DNA of 6,332 nt from NCBI GenBank assembly GCA_015163825.1, contig JAAOIL010000091.1:1-6332 (forward strand). Reading direction: 5' to 3'. Position 1 is the stretch's first letter; the number at the start of each line of letters is the position of its first letter. Positions 1-6,212 of this stretch are shown here, piece by piece. Position numbers and translations under genes: made by a program. Source of the stretch: Alphaproteobacteria bacterium (GTDB lineage: Bacteria; Pseudomonadota; Alphaproteobacteria; RS24). The notes below the pieces were generated by a model. That model searched no databases. It had not been told where the DNA came from and saw nothing but the letters and a program-made list of their open reading frames with translations.

Positions 1-233
1 AAGTCTTCACCGCTGACGGACAACAACCCGCCCCGCAAAATGATGAAATTGTGGCAGAGGAAGTCTTTGAAGAAGGACACGAAGTAGATTTAGAAGCCGC
101 TAATGCAGAAATAGAAGTAACACCAGAACCTGTGCCTGCTCCTGCGCCAAAAGAAGAAATAGAAGAAGTAGAAGAAGTAGAAGCCGAAGCCGAAACCCCG
201 CCTAGCAATGATGGCGAAGAGGATAATGCTTAA
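1..233 (+). CDS. rplI: Probable 50S ribosomal protein L9, C-terminal tail only (5' partial)
   Basis: The reading frame is open from the window edge (first whole codon at 3) to TAA at 231-233, so only the last 76 residues are seen. About 26 of them are Asp or Glu against a single Lys, with a Pro/Ala stretch (PEPVPAPAPK) in the middle, so this is a disordered acidic tail and not a folded domain. The L9 assignment is inference: rplI usually lies just upstream of dnaB in alphaproteobacteria, and L9 proteins of that class often have acidic C-terminal extensions. L9 binds 23S rRNA near the base of the L1 stalk and helps maintain the reading frame, but the domains that would prove identity lie outside the window. 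A GTG at 51 is in frame but is internal to the gene and not a credible start. The downstream small gene overlaps its last bases. Another acidic-tailed protein remains possible. Confidence 0.6.
   Translation, partial: VFTADGQQPAPQNDEIVAEEVFEEGHEVDLEAANAEIEVTPEPVPAPAPKEEIEEVEEVEAEAETPPSNDGEEDNA
153..191 (+). repeat. Short in-frame coding repeat in the L9 tail
   Basis: Three copies of a 9-base unit, GAAGAARTA (153-179), are followed by two copies of GAAGCC (180-191). They encode Glu-Glu-Ile/Val three times and then Glu-Ala twice. Both units are multiples of three, so copy-number change would lengthen or shorten the acidic tail without breaking the frame. This is a low-complexity coding repeat; no function is implied beyond adding negative charge. 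Confidence 0.75.
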
Positions 234-426
234 ACTTTTAATCTTTCTTATTGCCTGTGCGTGGCTCGCTTATATAAATCCCCTATTTGGTATAATATTT
301 TTCTTTGGTGCTGGCTTTTTATGGCTGGCATTCAATGCCTTAACGACAATGTTCGTCTATAAAGCAGAATATGAAAATTTTGATGACGAAGACGAGGACT
401 ATGAAGATGAGGAAGAAGACGACTAA
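208..426 (+). CDS. Small hypothetical membrane protein with acidic C-terminus
   Basis: This is a 72-residue product that I do not recognise. It has a short basic N-terminus (Lys4, Arg5, Lys9), then two hydrophobic stretches at about residues 8-22 and 26-50 separated by a short Asn-Pro turn, then a tail from about residue 54 in which nearly every residue is Asp, Glu or Tyr. This fits a two-pass membrane hairpin with its acidic tail in the cytoplasm, although one long pass is possible. The start is uncertain. ATG 208 and ATG 211 overlap the upstream gene by 23-26 bases and have no ribosome-binding site. ATG 226 (66 residues) overlaps by only 8 bases and has GAGG at 219-222, though only 3 bases away, which is closer than usual. 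The overlap suggests translational coupling to rplI. Membrane-like composition and a clean stop support a real gene; the function is unknown. Confidence 0.6.
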   Translation: MMAKRIMLKLLIFLIACAWLAYINPLFGIIFFFGAGFLWLAFNALTTMFVYKAEYENFDDEDEDYEDEEEDD

Positions 427-430
427 ACAC

Positions 431-454
431 CTGTTTTATATCCTATTTTATATC
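431..454 (+). repeat. 12-bp imperfect tandem repeat in the dnaB leader
   Basis: CTGTTTTATATC (431-442) is followed directly by CTATTTTATATC (443-454), with one mismatch in 12. A degenerate third copy may begin at 455 (GCTTTATCCCCT). It lies just after the small membrane gene in the AT-rich part of the gap before dnaB. It could be a protein-binding repeat or simply AT-rich spacer; two copies are too few to decide. Confidence 0.45.
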
Positions 455-457
455 GCT

Positions 458-504
458 TTATCCCCTTCTCTTTTGTAGCAAAAAACTTATCCCCAATATC
501 CACA
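458..504 (+). promoter_or_regulatory. Possible DnaA-box-like cluster upstream of dnaB
   Basis: ATATCCACA (496-504) differs from the consensus DnaA box TTATCCACA only at the first base. Two copies of TTATCCCC, which share the TTATCC half of the box, sit just upstream at 458-465 and 487-494 on the same strand. DnaA acts as a transcription factor as well as an initiator in bacteria, so control of dnaB by DnaA is plausible. One near-match and two half-matches in an AT-rich gap are weak evidence. I found no convincing paired -35/-10 promoter here, although a promoter for the dnaB unit would be expected in this gap. Confidence 0.3.
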
Positions 505-526
505 GCCCCCAACCCGAAATAAAGTG

Positions 527-546
527 ATTTATCGCTAGCGATAAAT
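527..546. promoter_or_regulatory. Perfect 20-bp palindrome before dnaB (candidate operator)
   Basis: ATTTATCGCTAGCGATAAAT is a perfect inverted repeat with no mismatch and no spacer, centred between 536 and 537 and ending 24 bases before the preferred dnaB ATG. A dimeric repressor or activator commonly binds such a site, and its position suits control of the dnaB transcript. In RNA it would form an 8-bp stem with a CUAG loop followed by UUUG. A rho-independent terminator is possible but unlikely, because the stem is AT-rich and the T run is short. I do not recognise it as the site of a known regulator. Confidence 0.5.
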
Positions 547-570
547 TTGTGTGCGGTCTATAGAAGTATT

Positions 571-2151
571 ATGGAAGAGCAATCACAATCATCATTCACA
601 CCAGAGGCGGACGCATCTTATGCTATGCCCCCGCAAAATTTAGATGCGGAGCAAGGTTTGCTCGGGGCGTTATTGCTAGACAATAATGTGATGGAGCAAG
701 TTACGGATTTCTTAAACGAGGCACATTTTTTTGATCCTGTGCATCAACGTATTTATGACACGATTTCTAAAATGATAACCAATGGTAATTTGGCATCGCC
801 TGTTACTTTGAAAACTTATTTAGAGGCTGATGAAGGTTTAGCGCAAGTTGGTGGTGCGGTTTATTTGGCACGGCTGGCGAGCAATGCGACCACCCTTGCC
901 AATGCGAAAGAATATGGGCGCACGATATACGATCTCGCTTTGCGGCGCGAATTGATTGCGCTCGGCGAGAATATGGCACAAACCGCAAGAGAGGCAGTGA
1001 TAGAGCAAAACCCGCAAGACCAGATAGAGGCGGTGGAGCAATCGCTTTATGAACTGGCGGAAAAAGGTCCGGGCAGTGCGGGTTTTATGACCTTTTCGCA
1101 TTCCCTGACAGGGGCGGTGGATATGGTGACCCGTGCCTATGAGAGCGATGGCAAACTCTCTGGCATAGATACGGGCTTTATAGATTTGAATGCGTTATTG
1201 GGTGGTTTCCAGCCGAGTGATTTGGTTGTGCTGGCGGGTCGCCCTGCTATGGGTAAGACCGCTTTGGCGACCAACATTGCCTTTCATATTGCCCAAGAAT
1301 ATCAAAAGGCAGAACGCGATGGTGATATTACAGATTATGATGATGGCACACGCAAAGTTAATCGTGGTGGTGTCGTGGGGTTTTTCTCGCTGGAGATGTC
1401 GGCAGAGCAACTAGCGATGCGTTTGCTGGTAGAACATTCCAATGTGGCGGCGCGTGATATTCGGCAAGGCGAGATTGATGATGAAGAATATGAACGCATT
1501 TGTAATGTCTCCACCAAATTGCACGAGATTCCTCTTTATATTGACCACACGGGCGCAATCCCTATGGCGACATTGGCGGCGCGCGCAAGGCGGCTGAAGC
1601 GACAACATGGGCTAGACTTTTTGGTGATTGATTATTTACAATTGGTTCGTGCCTCTAGTGGGCGCAGCAATGATGGGCGGGTGCAAGAGGTCAGCGAGGT
1701 CACGCAAGGGCTGAAGGCACTAGCAAAAGAACTCAACATTCCCATTCTGGCATTGTCGCAATTGTCTCGTCAGGTGGAAATGCGCGATGATAAGCGTCCG
1801 CAATTATCGGACTTGCGGGAATCGGGGGCGATTGAGCAAGATGCCGATGTGGTGATGTTCGTTTTTCGTGAATCATATTATTTAATGCGTGAAAAACCAG
1901 ATGAAGGCACAGATGAATTCCTAACATGGCAAGAAACAATGAACGAAAAAAACGGCTTGGCAGAAATCATTGTCGGCAAGAATAGACACGGCGCAACCGC
2001 CACGATAGAAACGGCTTTCTATGCAGCGCACACGCGTTTCAGCAATCTCATAAAAGATGAACAAGCCCCCGTTCAACAAGGCTATGGCACATATAATAAT
2101 GGCGATGACGACGATGATGACGACTACCCCTCCGCCGATGATTTAGGCTAA
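571..2151 (+). CDS. dnaB: Replicative DNA helicase DnaB
   Basis: DnaB is the hexameric 5'-3' helicase that unwinds DNA at the replication fork and recruits primase. From ATG 571 the protein has 526 residues. The primase-binding N-terminal domain covers about 20-125, the linker helix about 150-166 and the RecA-like motor about 195-495. Visible motifs are Walker A GRPAMGKT (223-230, Lys229), the catalytic Glu275 in SLEMS, Walker B ending at Asp354 (LVIDYLQL), the LSQLSRQVE motif, and the probable arginine finger Arg472 in GKNRHG. Two insertions relative to E. coli DnaB, at about 244-267 and in the stretch after FRESYYL, are ones I associate with alphaproteobacterial DnaB. No intein interrupts the motor. 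The C-terminus is unusual: seven consecutive Asp (512-518) before the last eight residues. An upstream in-frame TTG (547) lies against the palindrome and is less likely; ATG 571 has a weak AGAAG at 562-566. The alr gene starts 4 bp after the stop. Confidence 0.97.
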   Translation: MEEQSQSSFTPEADASYAMPPQNLDAEQGLLGALLLDNNVMEQVTDFLNEAHFFDPVHQRIYDTISKMITNGNLASPVTLKTYLEADEGLAQVGGAVYLARLASNATTLANAKEYGRTIYDLALRRELIALGENMAQTAREAVIEQNPQDQIEAVEQSLYELAEKGPGSAGFMTFSHSLTGAVDMVTRAYESDGKLSGIDTGFIDLNALLGGFQPSDLVVLAGRPAMGKTALATNIAFHIAQEYQKAERDGDITDYDDGTRKVNRGGVVGFFSLEMSAEQLAMRLLVEHSNVAARDIRQGEIDDEEYERICNVSTKLHEIPLYIDHTGAIPMATLAARARRLKRQHGLDFLVIDYLQLVRASSGRSNDGRVQEVSEVTQGLKALAKELNIPILALSQLSRQVEMRDDKRPQLSDLRESGAIEQDADVVMFVFRESYYLMREKPDEGTDEFLTWQETMNEKNGLAEIIVGKNRHGATATIETAFYAAHTRFSNLIKDEQAPVQQGYGTYNNGDDDDDDDYPSADDLG

Positions 2152-2155
2152 TCCT

Positions 2156-3259
2156 ATGGGGGGCGGCGCAAGTCTGGATTGCGGGCATTTGACGATAGAT
2201 TTATCGGCGCTCGCTTCTAATTACAAAACAATGTGTGCGAAAACCACCAGCGAAGCCAAAGATAAAAGCGTGAGCATAGCGGCTGTTGTCAAAGCCGATG
2301 CCTATGGCTTGGGGCTAGAGGCGGTCGCTCCAGCATTATCCAAAGCGGGATGTGTTGATTTTTTTGTCGCGCAAATATCGGAAGCCTTGCAATTGCGGGG
2401 GTTATTACCAGACGCCACGATATATGTTTTGAATGGCTTGGGCGACACACCCGCTATTTTTACAAAAAATAATCTTATCCCCTGCCTGATAAATATAGAG
2501 CAAATAAAATTATGGCAAAAAGCGGGTGATAACCCCGCCGCCTTGATGTTGGATATTGGTTTTAACCGATTGGGGTTAGCGGCAACTGATTTACTAGACC
2601 TCGCCAGCGACCCGACTTTATTTGAAGGCTGGCAATTGAAAATGATAATCGGGCATTTGGCGTGTTCTGACGACCCCGACCACCCGATGAATCGTGCCCA
2701 AGCAGAAACCTTTCGTGATGCCTGCGCCACATTACCAGACGCGCCAAAATCGCTTGCCAATTCTGGCGGTGTGTTATTGGGTGCAGATTATCATTTTGAT
2801 ATGGCAAGATGTGGCATCGCCCTTTATGGCGGCATGGAAGCCGATGGCATTAAACCTGTGGCGACATTAACCGCTCCCCTTTTACAAATCCGCCAAATTG
2901 TCCAGGGCGAAAGTGTCGGTTATTCTGCTTCCTTCACGGCTTCGCATGATATGCAAATCGGTATTATCGCGCTTGGCTATGGCGATGGCATACCGCATCG
3001 TTTCGGCACAAAAGCGCAAGCCGTGCCTTTATGGCTGGCAGAGCAAGCCGTGCCGATTATCGGTAAAATCTCTATGGATACACTGGCAGTCAATCTAACA
3101 AACCTCCCTCTATCTGGGCACTTGCCACCCCAAATAGGCGATATGGTAGAAGTGTTTGGCACCCATAATCCCCTACCCCATTTGGCAAAAGCAGGCGACA
3201 CAACCGCATACGAATTGCTAACACGGCTTGGCAAACGCACCAAACGCCTTTATGTATAG
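2156..3259 (+). CDS. alr: Alanine racemase (PLP-dependent)
   Basis: This enzyme interconverts L- and D-alanine in the cytoplasm and supplies D-alanine for peptidoglycan. Its 367 residues are normal for the family. The N-terminal TIM barrel carries the PLP-binding Lys46 in VVKADAYG. Arg138 lies in DIGFNRLG, equivalent to the family GMGRLG/GMHRLG segment. His-Leu-Ala-Cys-Ser-Asp (GHLACSDDPDHP) is the usual active-site strand, and Arg218 in ARCGIALYGG should contact the PLP ring nitrogen. The C-terminal beta domain supplies the second catalytic base, Tyr256 in VGYSASF, plus ALGYGDG and GKISMDT. The start at 2156 follows the dnaB stop by 4 bp with only a weak AGG (2145-2147). The first ten residues are Gly-rich (MGGGASLDCG) and precede the conserved LTIDLSAL. 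Co-transcription with dnaB is inferred from spacing. Whether it serves biosynthesis or D-alanine breakdown cannot be told from sequence, but this housekeeping context favours biosynthesis. Confidence 0.96.
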   Translation: MGGGASLDCGHLTIDLSALASNYKTMCAKTTSEAKDKSVSIAAVVKADAYGLGLEAVAPALSKAGCVDFFVAQISEALQLRGLLPDATIYVLNGLGDTPAIFTKNNLIPCLINIEQIKLWQKAGDNPAALMLDIGFNRLGLAATDLLDLASDPTLFEGWQLKMIIGHLACSDDPDHPMNRAQAETFRDACATLPDAPKSLANSGGVLLGADYHFDMARCGIALYGGMEADGIKPVATLTAPLLQIRQIVQGESVGYSASFTASHDMQIGIIALGYGDGIPHRFGTKAQAVPLWLAEQAVPIIGKISMDTLAVNLTNLPLSGHLPPQIGDMVEVFGTHNPLPHLAKAGDTTAYELLTRLGKRTKRLYV

Positions 3260-3262
3260 AAA

Positions 3263-4036
3263 ATGTTTATAATAACTTCCATAGGGCGCGCCTTCCTTAA
3301 TTTTGCAGCACAGATAGGGCGGCTGTTCATCTTTACCATGCACGCCCTTTATGCTTGTGTGCGCCCGCCTCTATATATCGGGCTGATTGGCAAACAAATT
3401 ATTCATATCGGCTATTATTCGCTGCCTGTTGTCGCCCTGACATCCTTTTTCACAGGCGGCGCTTTGGCAATACAAATCTATTATGGCGGTAATCAATTCA
3501 ATTCTGAATCTATTGTCGCCAGTATTGTCGCCCTCGGTATTACACGTGAACTAGGACCTGTGCTGGCAGGGCTTATGGTCGCTGGGCGTGTATCTGCCGC
3601 CATTGCCGCCGAACTCGGCACAATGCGTGTGACAGAACAAATAGACGCCCTCACAACCCTATCAACCGACCCCATGAAATATCTTGTCGTGCCACGCCTT
3701 ATCGCCGCCACAATCTCTATGCCTATCCTCGCCTTCTTCGCCGATATTATCGGGGTGATGGGCGGCTTCGTCGTGGCAACACAATCTTTCGGGTTCAATG
3801 CCGCTCTTTATATTCAACGCACCACAGACTTTCTGGATTTTGACGACATCAGCTCTGGCTTAATAAAAGCAACAGCCTTCGGCTTCATCATCGCCCTTAT
3901 GGGTTGCTATAACGGCTATCAAAGCGCCGGCGGCGCACAAGGCGTCGGGCGCGCAACAACAAATGCCGTTGTCAGTGCCTCTATCCTTATCCTCGCCACA
4001 AACTATATAATGACATCGCTATTATTTTCGTCATGA
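3263..4036 (+). CDS. mlaE: MlaE-type ABC transporter permease (phospholipid transport)
   Basis: This is an inner-membrane permease of the MlaE family (257 residues; E. coli MlaE has 260). With MlaF it forms the core of the Mla complex, which moves phospholipids between the inner and outer membranes to keep the outer leaflet asymmetric. Family marks visible are an amphipathic N-terminal stretch leading to RPPLY (34-38), SFFTGGALAIQIY (61-73), the strongly conserved block at 95-130 (RELGPV, then AGRVSAAIAAELGTM, then EQIDAL), and a C-terminal block (about 195-240) with IKATAFGF and a Gly-rich GAQGVGRATT loop. About five to six hydrophobic segments are seen. The start 3 bp after the alr stop lacks a clear ribosome-binding site, so translation is probably coupled. 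Its stop overlaps the mlaF start as ATGA. The same family includes plant TGD1 and mycobacterial YrbE permeases, so the substrate is inferred. Confidence 0.93.
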   Translation: MFIITSIGRAFLNFAAQIGRLFIFTMHALYACVRPPLYIGLIGKQIIHIGYYSLPVVALTSFFTGGALAIQIYYGGNQFNSESIVASIVALGITRELGPVLAGLMVAGRVSAAIAAELGTMRVTEQIDALTTLSTDPMKYLVVPRLIAATISMPILAFFADIIGVMGGFVVATQSFGFNAALYIQRTTDFLDFDDISSGLIKATAFGFIIALMGCYNGYQSAGGAQGVGRATTNAVVSASILILATNYIMTSLLFSS

Positions 4037-4809
4037 TTATCATTAAAGACCTCCACAAAAAATTTGGCACAAATGCCGTGTTGAAAGGGGTGTCGCTGGA
4101 TATTCAACAAGGGCAATCGCTGGTTATCATCGGCGGTTCTGGCAGTGGAAAATCTGTGCTGGTGAAATGTATTCTGGGGCTGGAACAACCAACAAGCGGC
4201 TCTATCACCATTGACGCACATGAAATGATTGGCGCAAGCCGCACGGCACGACACAAAATAAATTCCCGCATTGGCATGTTGTTTCAGCATAGTGCTTTGT
4301 TTGACAGCCTACCGATTTGGCAAAATGTTGCCTTTCGTGCTTTGCAAACCCCTTCCCTATCCATTAGCGACGCAAGAGAGATTGCGGCAGAGCATCTTAT
4401 CCGTGTTGGGCTGGAGACATCTCTGCTAGATGCCTTCCCGAATGAGTTATCGGGCGGTAGTGCTAAACGTGTGGGGCTGGCGCGTGCTATCGCCCCCGAT
4501 GCCAATGGCACCCCTCCCGATATATTGATATTTGACGAACCCACCACGGGGCTAGATGCCTTGATGACCGAAATTATTAACGACCTCATCTGTGAATGTG
4601 TTGAGAATTTACACGCCACGACAATTACGATTACGCATGATATGCGAAGTGTCCGCACCATTGCCGATAAAGCCGCCTTGCTTTATCGGGGCGGTATTAT
4701 TTGGCAGGGCGAGCAAAATGATTTGAGCGATGTCACCCAAGACACCAACCCCTATCTCTATCAGTTTATGAATGGGCTGGCGACAGGACCAATAGAGGTG
4801 GTTGAGTAA
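4033..4809 (+). CDS. mlaF: MlaF-type ABC transporter ATP-binding protein
   Basis: This is the cytoplasmic ATPase partner of the preceding permease, 258 residues. All nucleotide-binding motifs are present: Walker A GGSGSGKS (34-41, Lys40), Q-loop Gln85 in MLFQHSALFD, signature LSGGS (139-143) followed by AKRVGLARAI, Walker B with catalytic Glu169 in ILIFDEPTTGLD, and H-loop His202 in TITHDM. The FQHSALFDSLPIWQNVAF segment and the NPYLYQF ending are typical of the MlaF branch and not of generic importers. The signature reads GGSAKR, where I would usually expect a Met after GG in MlaF proteins; this should not affect ATP binding. It overlaps mlaE by 4 bp (ATGA), the usual sign of coupled synthesis of two subunits. 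The substrate-binding MlaD, the MlaB regulator and periplasmic MlaC are not encoded in this window and would have to lie elsewhere. Confidence 0.94.
   Translation: MIIIKDLHKKFGTNAVLKGVSLDIQQGQSLVIIGGSGSGKSVLVKCILGLEQPTSGSITIDAHEMIGASRTARHKINSRIGMLFQHSALFDSLPIWQNVAFRALQTPSLSISDAREIAAEHLIRVGLETSLLDAFPNELSGGSAKRVGLARAIAPDANGTPPDILIFDEPTTGLDALMTEIINDLICECVENLHATTITITHDMRSVRTIADKAALLYRGGIIWQGEQNDLSDVTQDTNPYLYQFMNGLATGPIEVVE
4795..4800 (+). promoter_or_regulatory. Ribosome-binding site for radA
   Basis: GAGGTG lies 8 bases before the radA ATG at 4809 and inside the last codons of mlaF. It is the best Shine-Dalgarno match in the window and supports the 4809 start, which shares its A with the mlaF stop codon (TAATG). 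Confidence 0.7.
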
Positions 4810-6170
4810 TGGCACAGACCACCACCTATGTATGCGGACAATGCGGGCAATCCCACAAAAAATGGTCGGGCAAATGCGCTGGCTGTGGCGCATGGAATAG
4901 TTTGAGCGAAGAAGTCGGTATCGCCACCGCCCCTGCTGGTCGGGGCGCAAAAAAAGTGCAAGGGCAACAAGTGGAACTGACAAGCCTTGTCGGTAATATG
5001 GCAGAAACACAACGCACCTCCACAGGCATAGCCGAACTTGACCGCGTATTAGGCGGGGGCACAGCACAAGGGGCGACCATCTTAATCGGGGGCGACCCCG
5101 GCGTTGGCAAATCAACGCTTCTTTTGCAAACCGCCGCAGGGCTTGCCAATAAAGGGCGCAATGTCATCTACATCACAGGCGAAGAATCCCCCGCGCAAGT
5201 GCGCTTGCGTGCCGTGCGCTTGCAACTCGCCAACGCCCCCGTCAAAATCGCCACCGAAACCAATGTTGCCAATATCTGCAAAACCATCGCTAAAGAAAAA
5301 CCCAATTTACTCGTCATAGATTCAATCCAGACGATGTGGTCACCCGCATTGGAATCTGCGCCGGGCACGGTCAGCCAATTGCGCCTCGCCACACAAGATC
5401 TCATCCACGCCGCAAAAGCCAACAACACAACCCTGATATTGGTCGGGCATGTAACCAAAGACGGACAAATCGCCGGACCACGTGTGCTAGAACACATGGT
5501 AGACACCGTCATTTATTTTGAAAGCGAACGAGGCGATCACCTCCGCATTCTACGCACCGTTAAAAATCGCTTCGGGGCAGCCCACGAAATCGGGGTGTTT
5601 GAAATGCAAACACAAGGATTGATGGAAGTGCCAAATCCCTCCTCCATATTCCTAGAAGCACACGATAACAGCAACACGGGCGGCACTGCCATATTCGCCG
5701 CCATTGAGGGCACAAGACCCCTATTGGTGGAAGTGCAAGCCCTTGCCGCCCCCTCCTCACTCGCTATCCCCCGCCGTGCTGTCGTCGGCTGGAACCAAAA
5801 TCGCTTATCAATGGTGCTCGCCGTGCTGGAAGCAAGAGGCGGCATATCTTTTGCTGGTCGCGATGTATTCCTCAATATCGCTGGCGGGCTGAACATTACC
5901 GAACCAGCCGCAGACCTCGCCGTCGCCGCCGCCCTTATCTCTTCCATCAATGAATGTGCTCTGCCGCCAAATAGCGTCATCTTCGGGGAAATAAGCCTGT
6001 CGGGCAGTATCCGCCCCGTCGTGCAAACCGATGTCCGCCTGAAAGAAGCCCAGAGACTAGGCTTTGACTACGCCCTCACCGCCACCGCCAAAAAAGGCGA
6101 AACCCAACCCGATGCCATAACCCCCATCCGTGATGTCGGCGAACTCATCGCCACAATACATAATGATTAA
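4809..6170 (+). CDS. radA: DNA repair protein RadA (branch-migration helicase)
   Basis: RadA (Sms) is a RecA-like ATPase that drives branch migration of recombination intermediates and aids repair of stalled forks. The 453 residues match the family (E. coli 460). Domains in order: a four-Cys zinc finger (Cys9, Cys12, Cys23, Cys26; CxxC-x10-CxxC); a RecA-like motor with Walker A GDPGVGKS (95-102, Lys101), Walker B Asp171 in LLVIDSIQTM and the RadA-specific KNRFG motif (252-256); and a C-terminal Lon-protease-like domain from about 270 to the end, which in RadA serves as a DNA-binding scaffold and not as a protease. The start overlaps the mlaF stop by one base. RadA is structurally a DnaB-like hexameric helicase, so this unit encodes two ring helicases five genes apart or less. 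Nothing is truncated or missing. Confidence 0.97.
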   Translation: MAQTTTYVCGQCGQSHKKWSGKCAGCGAWNSLSEEVGIATAPAGRGAKKVQGQQVELTSLVGNMAETQRTSTGIAELDRVLGGGTAQGATILIGGDPGVGKSTLLLQTAAGLANKGRNVIYITGEESPAQVRLRAVRLQLANAPVKIATETNVANICKTIAKEKPNLLVIDSIQTMWSPALESAPGTVSQLRLATQDLIHAAKANNTTLILVGHVTKDGQIAGPRVLEHMVDTVIYFESERGDHLRILRTVKNRFGAAHEIGVFEMQTQGLMEVPNPSSIFLEAHDNSNTGGTAIFAAIEGTRPLLVEVQALAAPSSLAIPRRAVVGWNQNRLSMVLAVLEARGGISFAGRDVFLNIAGGLNITEPAADLAVAAALISSINECALPPNSVIFGEISLSGSIRPVVQTDVRLKEAQRLGFDYALTATAKKGETQPDAITPIRDVGELIATIHND

Positions 6171-6175
6171 TCTCT

Positions 6176-6210
6176 ATAGACATTCGCCCCCGAATCCCAC
6201 AATAGTCTAT
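6176..6210 (+). repeat. Nested inverted repeat between radA and cvpA
   Basis: An outer pair, ATAGAC (6176-6181) and GTCTAT (6205-6210), encloses a perfect inner hairpin, ATTCG-CCCC-CGAAT (6182-6195). The inner stem begins immediately after the outer left arm, and nine unpaired bases follow it. No T run follows, so it is not a standard rho-independent terminator. It fills most of the 42-bp gap and ends 2 bases before the cvpA ATG, so as RNA it could affect cvpA translation or act as a processing site. GAATC (6192-6196) inside it matches the GANTC site methylated by CcrM in many alphaproteobacteria. Confidence 0.4.
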
Positions 6211-6212
6211 CT

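Noticed and set aside
527..550. Palindrome as a rho-independent terminator for the rplI transcript
   Set aside because: The stem is mostly AT pairs and only three T bases follow it, so an operator reading is more likely. Termination is not excluded.
547..570. Upstream in-frame TTG as the dnaB start, adding eight residues
   Set aside because: It abuts the palindrome and has no ribosome-binding site. The added residues precede a normal DnaB N-terminus, and ATG 571 already leaves 18 residues before the conserved PPQNLDAEQ block.
1237..2000. Possible intein or other insertion in the DnaB motor, since DnaB is a common intein host
   Set aside because: The motor motifs run continuously from Walker A to GKNRHG with normal spacing. 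The two extra stretches are short and match alphaproteobacterial DnaB insertions as I know them.
2156..2169. Six consecutive G bases at the alr start codon as a phase-variation tract
   Set aside because: Six bases is short for slippage control, and alanine racemase is a housekeeping enzyme not expected to switch on and off.
2302..2760. 152-codon open frame on the minus strand inside alr
   Set aside because: It lies wholly antisense to a well-supported enzyme gene and its translation resembles no family I know. It is a coding shadow of alr.
4609..5115. 168-codon open frame on the minus strand across the mlaF-radA junction
   Set aside because: It is antisense to two conserved genes and rich in Arg, Cys and Trp, as reverse-strand shadows often are. 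It has no recognisable domain.
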